Origin: Marinibaculum pumilum | GTDB lineage: Bacteria; Pseudomonadota; Alphaproteobacteria; Ferrovibrionales; Ferrovibrionaceae | Assembly: GCF_042646425.1 (NCBI RefSeq) | Contig: NZ_JBHRTR010000028.1 | Coordinates: 434,001 to 498,000, forward strand | Direction: 5' to 3' | DNA: 64,000 nt | Shown here: positions 16,608-28,473 of the stretch, piece after piece | Numbering within the stretch: position 1 is the stretch's first letter | Layout: each line of letters begins with the position of its first letter | Translations under genes and position numbers: made by a program | The notes under the pieces: model-generated | Database searches by the model: none | What the model was told of the DNA's origin: nothing | Seen by the model: the letters and a program-made list of their open reading frames with translations, nothing else

Positions 16608-18254
16608 ATGCTGTTCAATTCGTACGTCTTCATCTTTGCCTTCCTGCCCGTCGTCTACCTGGTCTGGTATTTCATCCAGGGCCGCCTGGGCACCCATCAC
16701 GCGATCACCTTCCTGGCGCTGGCCTCGCTGGTCTTCTACGGCTGGTCGAGCCTGGAATTCCTGGCGATCTTCCTGTTCTCCTTCGCCGTCAACGCGCTGT
16801 GCATCTACGGCCTGTCCTACCGGCGGCTCGGTTCCTTCCGCTTCTACACCGCCGCGTTCGGGGTGATCTTCAACCTCGCGATCCTGGGCTACTTCAAGTA
16901 CGAGAACTTCTTCCTGCACGCCTTTTCGGGTGGCACCGCGCAGGACTTCACCCTGTACAAGGCGGCGCTGCCGATCGGCATCTCCTTCTACACCTTCCAG
17001 CAGATCGCCTATGTGGTGGATTCCTACCGGCGGCATGTGGACGGCTATTCCGTCGTCAAGCACATGCTGTTCATCGCCTTCTTCCCGCAGCTGATCGCCG
17101 GGCCGATCGTCCATCATGCGGAGATGATGCCGCAGTTCGACCGCGACCGGCCGAACCGCCGGCTCATGAACCTCGCCATCGGGCTCGGCATCTTCGCCGT
17201 CGGACTGTTCAAGAAGACCTTCATCGCCGACGGGGTCAGCGTCTGGGCGGACCCGGCGTTCGAGCAGGCGGCCGCGGGCCAGGTGCTGACGGCGACGGAG
17301 GCCTGGATCGGCACCCTGGCCTATTCGTTCCAGCTCTATTTCGACTTCTCCGCCTATTCCGACATGGCGATCGGGCTGGCGCGGATGTTCGGCATCGTGC
17401 TGCCGCTCAACTTCAACTCGCCCTACAAGTCGCGCAGCATCATCGAGTTCTGGCGGCGCTGGCACATCACCCTGTCCCGCTTCCTGCGCGACTATGTCTA
17501 CATCCCGCTCGGCGGCAACCGCTTCGGTCCGTCCCGGCGCTATGGCAATATCCTGGTGGTGATGGCGCTGGGCGGGCTGTGGCACGGCGCGGGCTGGACC
17601 TTCGTGCTGTGGGGCGTGCTGCACGGCAGCTACATCGTGATCAACCATGGCTGGCACGGCGTGCTGCGGATCGCGGGGCTGCAGGGGCTGGCGGGCCGGC
17701 TGTGGTACGGCATCGCCGCCTGGGCCCTGACCTTCGTCGCGGTGGTTTCCGCCTGGGTGCCGTTCCGCGCCCCCGACATCGGCACGGCGATCAGCATGCT
17801 GCGGTCCATGTACGGGCTGCAGGTGCCGGCGGCGGAGGCCGCGGCGGGGCAGGGCATGACCTTCCGGAACGGCATCTACGGGCTGCACGGGCCGGAACAC
17901 ACCACCCTGACCGATCTGGTCATGAACTTCCGCAACGGCATGGCCGGCCTCTACGAGGTGCTGGCCACCGCGTTGTCGAAATCGGTCCATCCGGTGACCC
18001 GCTTCAACCGCGACATCGGCTACGACATGGCGCTGCCGGTTCTGGTCATCTGCCTGGTGATCTGCCTTTGCCTGCCCAACACGGCGGAGATGTTCCAGCG
18101 CTACCGGCCCTGCCTCTGGCCGCCAGGCGCGGCGCCGGAGCGCTTCGCGGCGGTCCGTCTGACCCCGGTCTGGGGGCTGTCCCTCGCCGTCCTGATGGCG
18201 GTGGCGATCCTGCAGCTGCCGCGGGTCTCCCCCTTCCTCTACTTCCAGTTCTGA
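16608..18254 (+). CDS. MBOAT O-acyltransferase (AlgI/PatA-like)
   Basis: 548 residues with about 11-13 membrane segments. The ATG at 16608 gives the family-typical MLFNSYVFIFAFLPVVYLVWYF; longer frames add arginine-rich non-homologous sequence. AlgI-family signatures: FQQIAYVVDSYR, EFWRRWHITLSRFLRDYVYIPLGGNRFG, and GGLWHGAGWTFVLWGVLHG, where the His of LWHG is the conserved catalytic residue. The protein passes an acyl (usually acetyl) group across the inner membrane to a periplasmic acceptor. The next two genes encode probable periplasmic partners. No polysaccharide synthase is seen nearby, so the acceptor is unknown. Confidence 0.92.
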   Translation: MLFNSYVFIFAFLPVVYLVWYFIQGRLGTHHAITFLALASLVFYGWSSLEFLAIFLFSFAVNALCIYGLSYRRLGSFRFYTAAFGVIFNLAILGYFKYENFFLHAFSGGTAQDFTLYKAALPIGISFYTFQQIAYVVDSYRRHVDGYSVVKHMLFIAFFPQLIAGPIVHHAEMMPQFDRDRPNRRLMNLAIGLGIFAVGLFKKTFIADGVSVWADPAFEQAAAGQVLTATEAWIGTLAYSFQLYFDFSAYSDMAIGLARMFGIVLPLNFNSPYKSRSIIEFWRRWHITLSRFLRDYVYIPLGGNRFGPSRRYGNILVVMALGGLWHGAGWTFVLWGVLHGSYIVINHGWHGVLRIAGLQGLAGRLWYGIAAWALTFVAVVSAWVPFRAPDIGTAISMLRSMYGLQVPAAEAAAGQGMTFRNGIYGLHGPEHTTLTDLVMNFRNGMAGLYEVLATALSKSVHPVTRFNRDIGYDMALPVLVICLVICLCLPNTAEMFQRYRPCLWPPGAAPERFAAVRLTPVWGLSLAVLMAVAILQLPRVSPFLYFQF

Positions 18255-18267
18255 CGGGCCGGCCCTG

Positions 18268-19404
18268 ATGGCGACGCGTGGACCCGCCCGAGGTTTCCTG
18301 GCTGCCTTCTTCGGCGGCCTCCTGGTGCTGTTCGGCGGCGTGCTGGCGGTCACCGCCGGCATCGACCCCTACGGCCTGTCGCCGCTCGACCCGGACCTGG
18401 GCTCGCTGAATTCGCGCCGCATGGAGCGGCGCCAGCTGGACCGCATGATCAAGCCGATCGAGGCGATCGAGCGCCAGCCGAAGACCCTGTTGCTGGGCAC
18501 TTCGCGGGTGCGGCAGGGCTTTGCGGCAGCGGGTTTCGACGGCACCGGCCTGGCGCCGGTCTACAATCTGGGCCTGAATTTCTCCAGCCTCGACGAGAGC
18601 ACGGCGCTGCTGGAGACGATCCTGCCCTACCTGCCGTCGGTGAAGACCATCGTCTTCGAGTTCAACTTCGTGCACTACCACCTGCCGAAGGGGCCGCACG
18701 GGGTGCCGGTATCCACCGCGGACCTGCTGCACGATCTGGCCACGGCCTTCCTGTCGACCGACGCCCTGGCGGCGTCGGTCCGGACCGTCCTGCAGAACCG
18801 GAACTATACCGGCCACTACTACTGGATCCATCCGGACGGGATGATGGTGATGTCGCCGGCCTCGATGCTGCAGGACATCGAGAACTTCTACGCCAATGTC
18901 GTGACGCCGTTTCACGTCTTCCAGTCCGGTCCGGTGCAGGCGAAGATCCTGTCCGACCTGCGCGCGATCTGCGACCGCTACCGCATCGACTGCATCTTCG
19001 CCGTCCTGCCCTACCTGCCGAACGACCTGGCCTATTACGACGAGACCGGCAATTTCGCCTCCTTCGTGCAGGCCAAGCGCGAGCTCCTGGAGGCCGGCTT
19101 CCCGGTGCTGGACATGACCCTGTTCAACCCGGTCACCGCGGAGCCCCTGTCGGACGGCATGACCTACTGGACCGACGTCAATCACTTCAAGCCGCTGGTC
19201 GGCGGCTATATCGCCGACCGCCTGGCGGGGAGGGAGAATCCTTCGATCCCGGAAAGTTTCGGCATCTGGCTGACGGAAGAGAACTTCGCGCCGCGCATGG
19301 CCGAGTGGCGGGCCGGCCTGGATGCGTGGAAGGCGGCGCATCCGGAAGCCGTCAGCCGGATCCGCGCGACCCTGGCGCGCAAGGCGTCGGTGCCGCCGCA
19401 ATGA
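18268..19404 (+). CDS. Membrane-anchored SGNH-like acyltransferase partner of the MBOAT protein
   Basis: 378 residues. One N-terminal membrane anchor (FLAAFFGGLLVLFGGVLAVTAG) precedes a periplasmic SGNH-type domain: LLLGTSRVRQGF, with Ser79 as probable nucleophile, NLGLNFSSLDES, and near the C-terminus GMTYWTDVNHFKPLVGGYIADR, which offers the Asp-x-x-His pair. The arrangement parallels AlgJ/AlgX/DltD-like proteins that take the acyl group from an MBOAT carrier and place it on the glycan. It starts 13 bases after the MBOAT gene and overlaps the following gene. Confidence 0.75.
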   Translation: MATRGPARGFLAAFFGGLLVLFGGVLAVTAGIDPYGLSPLDPDLGSLNSRRMERRQLDRMIKPIEAIERQPKTLLLGTSRVRQGFAAAGFDGTGLAPVYNLGLNFSSLDESTALLETILPYLPSVKTIVFEFNFVHYHLPKGPHGVPVSTADLLHDLATAFLSTDALAASVRTVLQNRNYTGHYYWIHPDGMMVMSPASMLQDIENFYANVVTPFHVFQSGPVQAKILSDLRAICDRYRIDCIFAVLPYLPNDLAYYDETGNFASFVQAKRELLEAGFPVLDMTLFNPVTAEPLSDGMTYWTDVNHFKPLVGGYIADRLAGRENPSIPESFGIWLTEENFAPRMAEWRAGLDAWKAAHPEAVSRIRATLARKASVPPQ

Positions 19405-20027
19405 AGCGCCTGCTTCTTCCCCTGGCCGGCGCGGCGCTCGCGATCCTGGCGGCGGCCGTCGTGCTGAACCTCTTCACCGTGCCGCCGCGCCATGCCGGCC
19501 CGACCGACCTGGCGGCGTCCTGCCCGTTCCGGGTCGTCGACCGGTTCGGCAACGGCTATGGCGACGACCGGTGGGAGGTCTCGTTCTCCGTCGTCGAGGG
19601 GCGGGAGCCCGATATCCGCGTGCACCGGGATGCGGGGGTGCGCGGCCCGGACGGCGCCGCTACCTGCCGTCTCGACATCCTGCGGCCGCCGCTGCCGCCG
19701 GTCGACGGCATCGACTGGCGCATCGGGCACAAGGTCGTCCGGCTCGGCGACCTGCGCGGCAAGACGGTGCGGGTCAGCACCTTCCTGCGGGCCGAGCCGG
19801 CGCTGCAGCTGTCGACCGGCGCGCTGTACGGCTATGACGGGGTCCAGGTGCCCGGCGTGCCGATCCGGGAGCTGGGCCCGGACTGGCAGGAATTCGCCTT
19901 CACCGTGACGGTCGACGGTGCGGCGCCGGTGTTCGAGACCTGGCTCCGCCTGGTGCTGTCCGGCACCATCTCCGGCCCGGGATCGATCTGGTTCGGCGAC
20001 ACGCGGCTCACGATCGACCCGGCATAG
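19401..20027 (+). CDS. Membrane-anchored beta-sandwich protein of the acylation operon
   Basis: 208 residues, start overlapping the previous stop (ATGA). A signal anchor (MKRLLLPLAGAALAILAAAVVLNLF) is followed by a probably all-beta domain with alternating hydrophobic strands (WEVSFSVVEG, KTVRVSTFLRAE, WQEFAFTVTVDG, TWLRLVLSGTISGPGSIWFGDTRLTI). The last motif, W-x-G/F-G-D-x-x-L, is common at the end of carbohydrate-binding-module-like jelly rolls. I do not recognise a named family. Position suggests it holds or recognises the glycan acceptor of the MBOAT/SGNH pair; that is inference. Confidence 0.7.
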   Translation: MKRLLLPLAGAALAILAAAVVLNLFTVPPRHAGPTDLAASCPFRVVDRFGNGYGDDRWEVSFSVVEGREPDIRVHRDAGVRGPDGAATCRLDILRPPLPPVDGIDWRIGHKVVRLGDLRGKTVRVSTFLRAEPALQLSTGALYGYDGVQVPGVPIRELGPDWQEFAFTVTVDGAAPVFETWLRLVLSGTISGPGSIWFGDTRLTIDPA

Positions 20028-20032
20028 CGCCG

Positions 20033-20053
20033 CCGCCGGCCTCAGGCCGGCGG
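20033..20053. terminator. Symmetric hairpin between convergent genes
   Basis: CCGCCGGCC, loop TCA, GGCCGGCGG: a perfect 9-bp stem between the convergent ends of the acylation operon and the LigB-type gene. The loop TCA is the minus-strand stop codon of the LigB gene. No T-runs flank it, so bidirectional termination is plausible but not proved. Confidence 0.45.
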
Positions 20054-21079
20054 GGCGATCAGGAACACCTTGCTGGAATTGAAGATCCAGGTATCCAGGA
20101 AGCCGGTTTCCGACGGCCGGCGATCCAGCGCGCTGAGTGCCCCGGCGAGGCACATCCAGTTCAGCACCTCCTGCTGGCCGCTCTCCTCGATCGCACTGCC
20201 GGAATAGCCGCGCCAGGCCTGGTAGTCGCCGGCGCAGAGCTTGTCGTAGAGGTCCCGGTCGGCCGGGGTGTCGGGATAGAGGAAATGCGTCTTCGCCGTC
20301 AGGAAGGCATGCGACCAGCCAGAGGAGGACAGCAGCGCTACCCGGTAGGGGCTCTCCGCCAGGATCCGCGCCGTGGCGGCGCCCAGGTCGAACAGCCGGC
20401 GGGGTGTCGGCGCCGGCGGATCCAGTTCCTCCTCCGACACCGTGCGGTCGAAGACCGGCAGTCCGCCGCGCTGCGCCACCACCTTGCGGCCGTAGCAGTT
20501 GATGGCGAAAGGCACGATCGGATAGGGGAAGCCGCCGCGCTGATAGTCCAGGTACATGATCGCATTGGCGAAGGCATGGCCCAGCGGGTGGTGCAGCGGT
20601 TCGTAGGAATAGGCGGTGTCGAAGCCTTCCTCGATCAGCCGGCTGGCCAGCATCTTCGCCGCGGCGCGGTTGCCGGCCAGTTCGTAGACCTTGTCCGTCT
20701 CACCCCAGACATTGTCCGGCGGGGTGGTGAAGCGGAAGCTGTCATAGGCGTTGATGCAGTAGGGCGGGATGATGTCCTCGCGGAAATTCTCGTACTGGTC
20801 GTCGCCCCAGATCAGCACGAAATCCGGCTTGAAGGCGTCCAGCTCCGCCCGCACCCGGTCCAGCCAGCCGACCAGGTCCGCCCGGTGGCGGCCGGCTGCG
20901 GCCTTGCCCTTGTCGTCGCTCCACTCCGCCTGCATCGGCTCCGGCCAGTTCGTCGGGTCGCGCAGCTGCTCCGGCAGGTTGGGGTTCTGCAGCATGCGCT
21001 GCAGGATCCACGACATGCGCTCGTCATGGCCGATCAGCGGCGGGTAGTGGGAGATGCCGAGGGCAAGGATTTCGGCCAT
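20042..21079 (-). CDS. Class III extradiol dioxygenase, LigB-type
   Basis: 345 residues. LigB-superfamily features: ILALGISHYPPLIG with an early histidine ligand, DFVLIWGDDQYENFRED, YSYEPLHHPLGHAFANAI with candidate histidine ligand/acid-base residues, and ALLSSSGWSHAFL. Such proteins open catechol-like rings or act on related substrates with Fe(II). The gene begins 20 bases after the indolepyruvate oxidoreductase stop and would be its last operon partner, fitting aromatic degradation. Some LigB-fold proteins have other activities, so the reaction is not certain. Confidence 0.8.
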   Translation of the reverse strand: MAEILALGISHYPPLIGHDERMSWILQRMLQNPNLPEQLRDPTNWPEPMQAEWSDDKGKAAAGRHRADLVGWLDRVRAELDAFKPDFVLIWGDDQYENFREDIIPPYCINAYDSFRFTTPPDNVWGETDKVYELAGNRAAAKMLASRLIEEGFDTAYSYEPLHHPLGHAFANAIMYLDYQRGGFPYPIVPFAINCYGRKVVAQRGGLPVFDRTVSEEELDPPAPTPRRLFDLGAATARILAESPYRVALLSSSGWSHAFLTAKTHFLYPDTPADRDLYDKLCAGDYQAWRGYSGSAIEESGQQEVLNWMCLAGALSALDRRPSETGFLDTWIFNSSKVFLIAPPA

Positions 21080-21099
21080 GGATGTCCTCCGTCAGAGTG

Positions 21100-24000
21100 T
21101 CATTCCGCCGCCTGGAGCCCGCTGTCGGGCTTGCGGTAGAGGGCGAGCAGCTCCGCCTCGCGCTTGCGCGCCGCGTCCAGGTTGCGTGCCTTGATATGCC
21201 CGAAGCCGCGGATGCCCTCGGGCACGGCGGCGATCTGCACCGCCAGCGGATGACGCTCCGCGGTCAGGCCGGCGGCCAGTTCGCGCAGCACCGCCGCATA
21301 ATCCTCGACCAGCCGCCGCTCCGCCTTGCGCTCGGCGGTATAGCCGAAGATGTCGAAGGCGGTGCCGCGCAGGCCCTTCAGCTTCGCCATCAGCCGGAAG
21401 GCCGGGAAGATCCAGCGGCCGGAGAAGGCGCGCTTCGGCGGTACGCCGGTCTCCGGGTCGGGCCGCGAGATCAGCGGCGGCGACATATGCACCTTCAGCT
21501 TGAAATCGCCGCCGAACTGGCGGTCCAGCTTCGCCGCGAAGGCGCCGTCGGTGTAGAGCCGCGCCACCTCGTACTCGTCCTTGTAGGCCATCACCTTGTA
21601 CAGGTTGCGGGCGGCCTCCATCGCCAGGCCGGCCTGGCCGGGCGCCTTCTGGCGCTCGGCGGCGGCGACCTCCTCCACCAGCTTGCGGTAGCGATCCGCA
21701 TAGGCGGCATCCTGGTAGCCGGCCAGCCGCGCCACCCTGTCGGCGACGACCTCGTCCAGGGTCGGCTCCGGCCGTTCGGCCGCCGCCATCCGCGGCGCCG
21801 CGGCGCGGCGCACCGCCTCGATGTCGTGCGCGGCGAGTCGGCCCCAGGACAGGCTGGTCATGTTCGCCTCGACGGCGACGCCGTTGATCTCGATGGCGCG
21901 GGTGATTGCCTCCAGGCTCAGCGGGATCAGGCCCTTCTGCCAGGCATAGCCGACCAGGAACAGGTTCGCGGCGATGCTGTCGCCCATGATCGCGGTGGCC
22001 AGCCCGGTGGCATCGATGAAGTCCGCATGGTCGCGGGCCAGCGCGTCGCGGATGCGCTTCGACACCTCCTCGGCGCCCAGGTCCACCTTGTTGTCCAGGA
22101 CGAAGGCGGCGGTCGGCTGCACATTGGCGTTCACCACCGCACGGGTCAGGCCTTCCTCCATCGTCGCCAGCGCGCCGGAGGAGGCGGCGACGACCGCGTC
22201 GCAGCCCAGCACCAGATTGGCGCCACCGGCGGAGATCCGCACCGCATGCAGGTCCTCCGGCTCCGGCGCCAGGCGGACATGGCTCATCACCGCGCCGTTC
22301 TTCTGCGCCAGGCCGGTGAAGTCCAGTGCGGTGGCGCCCTTGCCCTCGACATGGGCGGCCATGGCGATCAGGGCGCCGACGGTGATCACGCCGGTGCCGC
22401 CGATGCCGGTCACCAGGATGCCGTAGGGCTCCTGCAGTTCGGGCCGCGCGGGCATCGGCAGGTCGGCGAACGGGTCGGCATCCGCGCCGACGAGCTTCAG
22501 CGGCCGGCCGCCGGCCTTCTTCACCGCGGCGCCCTCGACCGTCACGAAGCTGGGGCAGAAGCCCTTCAGGCAGGAGAAGTCCTTGTTGCAGTCGGACTGG
22601 TCGATGCGTCGCTTGCGGCCCAGGTCGGTGTCCAGCGGCTTCACTGAAACGCAGTTGGACTGTACCGAGCAGTCGCCGCAGCCTTCGCAGACCTCGTCGT
22701 TGATGAACACCCGCTTCGCCGGGTCCGGGAAGGTGCCGCGCTTGCGGCGGCGGCGCTTCTCGGCGGCACAGGTCTGATCGTAGACCAGCACCGTCAGGCC
22801 GGGCGTGTCGCGCAGCTCGCGCTGCACCGCGTCCAACTCGTCGCGGTGGCGGATTTCCACCTTCGGCGCCCAGTGCACGCCGGCGGGATACTTGTCGGGT
22901 TCGTCGGTCACCACCACGACCCGCTTCGCGCCTTCGGACTCGACCTGGCGGGTGATGTCCCAGACGGTCAACGGGCCGTCATGGTGCTGGCCGCCGGTCA
23001 TCGCAACCGCGTCGTTGAACAGGATCTTGTAGGTGATGTTCACGCCGGCGGCCGCTGCGGCGCGGATCGCCAGCAGGCCGGAATGGAAATAGGTGCCGTC
23101 GCCCAGGTTCTGGAAGACGTGGCTGTCGCCGGCAAAAGGCGCCTGGCCGATCCAGTTCACCCCCTCGCCGCCCATATGGGTGATCGTCTGGGTGTTGCGG
23201 TCGGGCATCCACAGCGCCATGCCGTGGCAGCCGATGCCGGCCATGGCGCGGCTGCCCTCCGGCACCTTGGTGGAGGTGTTGTGCGGGCAGCCGGAGCAGA
23301 AGAACGGCGTGCGCACCGTCTTCGGCGGCGGTGCGGCCGCCTGCGCCTCCTTCTCCCGGATCCGGGCCAGGCGCTGCGACATCGCCGCATCCACCATGTC
23401 GTGGCGCTGCAGGCGCTCAGCCACCGTGCGGGCGACCATCGCCGGGTTGAGTTCCCCGAGGGATGGCAGCAGGATCCGCCCGCCCTCGTCGGTCTTGCCG
23501 CAGATCGACGGCCGGCGGTCGGCGGGCAGGCGATAGAGCAGCTTCATCAGCTGGTCCTCGATCAGCCCACGCTTTTCCTCCACCACGATGATGTCGGTCA
23601 GCCCCTCGGCGAAGCGCAGCGCGCCGTCGGCCTCCAACGGCCAGGGCATGCCGACCTTGTAGATCCGCACCCCCAGCTCGTGCAGCCGGTCGGGGCGCAG
23701 GCCCAGGTCGGTCAGCGCCTGGCGCAGGTCCAGATAGGCCTTGCCGGTGGCGACGATGCCGATGCGGGCCGGCCGGTCGGGTTCGAACACCACCCGGTCC
23801 AGGCCGTTGGCGCGGGCGAAGGCGGCGACGGCCTGCATCTTCGGCCCGTGCAGGCGGGCCTCCATCGCCATCGGCGGATCCGGATAGCGGATGTTCAGCC
23901 CGTCCGCCGGCATCTCGAAATCGGCCGGGATGACGATCTCCGGCCGGCCGATATCGACCGCGATCGAGGCGGAACTCTCCACCGCTTCGGAGATCGCCTT

Positions 24001-24597
24001 GAAGCCGATCCAGCAGCCGGTGAAGCGCGACATCGCGAAGCCGAGCAGGCCGAAGTCCAGATATTCCTGCACCGTCGCCGGGTTCAGCACCGGGATCATC
24101 GCCGCCTGGAACACCTGCTCCGACTGGTGCGGCAGGGTGGAGGACTGGCAGCCATGGTCGTCGCCGGCCAGCGCCAGCACGCCGCCATAGCGGGAGGAGC
24201 CGGCGGCATTGGCATGCTTCAGCGCGTCCAGCGACCGGTCGACACCAGGGCCCTTGCCGTACCAGATGCCGAACACGCCATCGACCTTGGCGCCCTTGAA
24301 CAGGTTGACCTGCTGGCTGCCCCAGACGGCGGTGGCGCCCAGATCCTCGTTCACCCCGGGCTGGAAGTGGATGTTGCGGTCGGCCAGGAACGACTTGGCG
24401 CCCCACAGCGCGCTGTCATAGGTGCCCAGCGGCGAGCCGCGATAGCCGGAGATGAATCCGGCCGTCGTCAGCCCAGCGGCACGGTCGCGGGCCGCCTGCA
24501 TCAGCGGCAGCCGCACCAGCGCCTGCACGCCGGTCAGGTAGATCCGGCCTTCTTCCAGCGCGTATTTGTCGTTCAGGCTGACCTGGGCCAGTTCCAT
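21100..24597 (-). CDS. Indolepyruvate ferredoxin oxidoreductase, fused alpha-gamma (IorAB-type)
   Basis: 1165 residues, the normal size of the fused proteobacterial enzyme. N-terminal pyruvate-oxidoreductase-like domain starts YLTGVQALVRLPLMQAARD and GFISGYRGSPLG; a Fe-S site FFCSGCPHNTST lies near residue 430; the thiamine-diphosphate region follows (GIGCHGMALW ... FQNLGDGTYFHSG ... NDAVAMTGGQHHDG, about 455-560); a cysteine-rich ferredoxin-like segment (VCEGCGDC ... CLKGFC) lies near 625-690; the gamma domain begins at LVTGIGGTGVITVGALIAMAA near 725. It oxidatively decarboxylates arylpyruvates to arylacetyl-CoA. A 101-base upstream gap contains a FadR-type box. Confidence 0.95.
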   Translation of the reverse strand: MELAQVSLNDKYALEEGRIYLTGVQALVRLPLMQAARDRAAGLTTAGFISGYRGSPLGTYDSALWGAKSFLADRNIHFQPGVNEDLGATAVWGSQQVNLFKGAKVDGVFGIWYGKGPGVDRSLDALKHANAAGSSRYGGVLALAGDDHGCQSSTLPHQSEQVFQAAMIPVLNPATVQEYLDFGLLGFAMSRFTGCWIGFKAISEAVESSASIAVDIGRPEIVIPADFEMPADGLNIRYPDPPMAMEARLHGPKMQAVAAFARANGLDRVVFEPDRPARIGIVATGKAYLDLRQALTDLGLRPDRLHELGVRIYKVGMPWPLEADGALRFAEGLTDIIVVEEKRGLIEDQLMKLLYRLPADRRPSICGKTDEGGRILLPSLGELNPAMVARTVAERLQRHDMVDAAMSQRLARIREKEAQAAAPPPKTVRTPFFCSGCPHNTSTKVPEGSRAMAGIGCHGMALWMPDRNTQTITHMGGEGVNWIGQAPFAGDSHVFQNLGDGTYFHSGLLAIRAAAAAGVNITYKILFNDAVAMTGGQHHDGPLTVWDITRQVESEGAKRVVVVTDEPDKYPAGVHWAPKVEIRHRDELDAVQRELRDTPGLTVLVYDQTCAAEKRRRRKRGTFPDPAKRVFINDEVCEGCGDCSVQSNCVSVKPLDTDLGRKRRIDQSDCNKDFSCLKGFCPSFVTVEGAAVKKAGGRPLKLVGADADPFADLPMPARPELQEPYGILVTGIGGTGVITVGALIAMAAHVEGKGATALDFTGLAQKNGAVMSHVRLAPEPEDLHAVRISAGGANLVLGCDAVVAASSGALATMEEGLTRAVVNANVQPTAAFVLDNKVDLGAEEVSKRIRDALARDHADFIDATGLATAIMGDSIAANLFLVGYAWQKGLIPLSLEAITRAIEINGVAVEANMTSLSWGRLAAHDIEAVRRAAAPRMAAAERPEPTLDEVVADRVARLAGYQDAAYADRYRKLVEEVAAAERQKAPGQAGLAMEAARNLYKVMAYKDEYEVARLYTDGAFAAKLDRQFGGDFKLKVHMSPPLISRPDPETGVPPKRAFSGRWIFPAFRLMAKLKGLRGTAFDIFGYTAERKAERRLVEDYAAVLRELAAGLTAERHPLAVQIAAVPEGIRGFGHIKARNLDAARKREAELLALYRKPDSGLQAAE

Positions 24598-24672
24598 GCC
24601 GTGTCTCCTCCGGCCGCCTCTTCAGCGCGGCGGCCCTGTTCTGGGTCCTTCTCCCCGACAATGCCGCAAATC

Positions 24673-24689
24673 ATTTGGTCTTACCATTG
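24673..24689 (-). promoter_or_regulatory. FadR/PdhR-type operator box upstream of the indolepyruvate oxidoreductase
   Basis: Read on the minus strand: CAATGGT-AAG-ACCAAAT. The TGGT-N3-ACCA core is the form bound by FCD-type GntR regulators such as PdhR and FadR. It lies 76-92 bases before the start codon. A near-identical box (CAATGGT-CTT-ACCGATT) precedes the binding-protein/Rieske operon at 33626. An additional longer inverted repeat CCGCAA...TTGCGG surrounds the box. Confidence 0.6.
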
Positions 24690-24697
24690 CGGGAAGA

Positions 24698-25477
24698 TCA
24701 GAAGACGCCGGGATAGGAGCCGCCGTCCAGCAGGATGTTCTGGCCGCTGATATAGCCGGCCGGCACGCTGCACAGGAACGCGCAGGTGGCGCCGAATTCC
24801 TCCGGCCGGCCGAAGCGCCCGGTGGGGCTGGCGGCTTCCTGCTTCGCGCGCTGTTCCTCGATGCTGATGCCGTTGCGCTCCGCCAGCTTGGAGATGTTGG
24901 AGGTCAGCCGGTCGGTGTCGAAGCGCTCCGGCAGCAGGCTGTTGATGGTGATGCCGTCCTTCGCCAGGCTCGGCACGATGCCGGAGACGAAGCCGGTCAG
25001 CCCCATCCGCGCCGCGGTGGACAGGCTGAGGAATTCGTGCGGCATCTTCACCATGGCGGAGGTGATGTTGACGATGCGGCCGAACTTGCGCCGCTGCATC
25101 GCCGGCAGCACGTCGCGGATCAGCAGGATCGCCGACAGCATGTTGGCGTCGGTGGCCTTGTGCCAGTCCTCGCGCTCGAAGCTGCGCCAGTCGCCGGGCG
25201 GCGGGCCGCCGGCATTGTTCACCAGGATGTCGGGCTCCGGGCAGGCGGCGAGCACCGCGGCGCGTCCCGCGTCGGTAGTCACGTCGGCGGCGACGGCCAC
25301 GGTCTCCGTGCCGGTCGCCCGGCCGATCTCCTGCGCGGCCTTCTCCACCGCGTCGGCGGTGCGGGCGACCAGGGTGACCTTCACCCCTTCCTCGGCCAGG
25401 GCGGCGGCGCAGGCGCGCCCCAGGCCCTTGCTCGCGCCGCAGATGATGGCGGTCTTGCCGTTGATGCCGAAATCCAT
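24698..25477 (-). CDS. Atypical short-chain dehydrogenase/reductase lacking the YxxxK pair
   Basis: 259 residues. The Rossmann motif (KTAIICGASKGLGRACAAAL), VADVT-like strand and NNAGG are intact, and Ser140 (NITSAM) fits the catalytic serine. Where YxxxK is expected, the sequence is LSLSTAARMGLTGFV, so Tyr is Leu150 and Lys is Thr154. This variant occurs in a subgroup of proteins annotated as 3-oxoacyl reductase-like. It may not act as an ordinary ketoreductase. Follows the acyl-CoA dehydrogenase gene by 29 bases, so it is part of the acyl-CoA operon. Confidence 0.85.
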   Translation of the reverse strand: MDFGINGKTAIICGASKGLGRACAAALAEEGVKVTLVARTADAVEKAAQEIGRATGTETVAVAADVTTDAGRAAVLAACPEPDILVNNAGGPPPGDWRSFEREDWHKATDANMLSAILLIRDVLPAMQRRKFGRIVNITSAMVKMPHEFLSLSTAARMGLTGFVSGIVPSLAKDGITINSLLPERFDTDRLTSNISKLAERNGISIEEQRAKQEAASPTGRFGRPEEFGATCAFLCSVPAGYISGQNILLDGGSYPGVF

Positions 25478-25506
25478 GTGCGGGTCCTCGAATCTGTGCG
25501 TCGTTG

Positions 25507-26676
<1,170 letters not shown>

Positions 26677-26691
26677 GCCCCGCCCCCTTAT

Positions 26692-28320
<1,629 letters not shown>

Positions 28321-28420
28321 CCTGTCCTCCCTCGGTCCGGCCTCTTTCCGGGACCGGCTTTATTGCCGCGGTGCTGAACCGGCGGAAGGGTCCAGTCTAG
28401 TGTCGCGGGTTGTCTCTTAC

Positions 28421-28438
28421 AAGCAGTACGGACTGTTT
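28421..28438 (-). promoter_or_regulatory. TetR-type operator before the acyl-CoA ligase operon
   Basis: AAGCAGT-ACGG-ACTGTTT, inverted repeat with 6 of 7 arm positions symmetric; TTACAA extends the left arm. The same CAGT-N4-ACTG core occurs at 33605-33622. On the minus strand a weak promoter (TTGTAA, 17 bases, TAGACT) has its -35 box in the right half of this element. Binding by the neighbouring TetR protein would block the ligase operon. Confidence 0.6.
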
Positions 28439-28473
28439 TTAACAGCACCTGCGCAGCGGCGCCGGCGGAGGGA

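Noticed and set aside
16134..18362. 742-codon open frame on the minus strand, antisense to the PfkB and MBOAT genes
   Set aside because: Histidine/arginine/aspartate/glutamine-rich composition with no domains; the plus-strand genes have clear families. GC-rich DNA produces long antisense frames.
22846..24750. 634-codon plus-strand frame opposite the indolepyruvate oxidoreductase
   Set aside because: No recognisable fold; minus strand encodes a full-length known enzyme.
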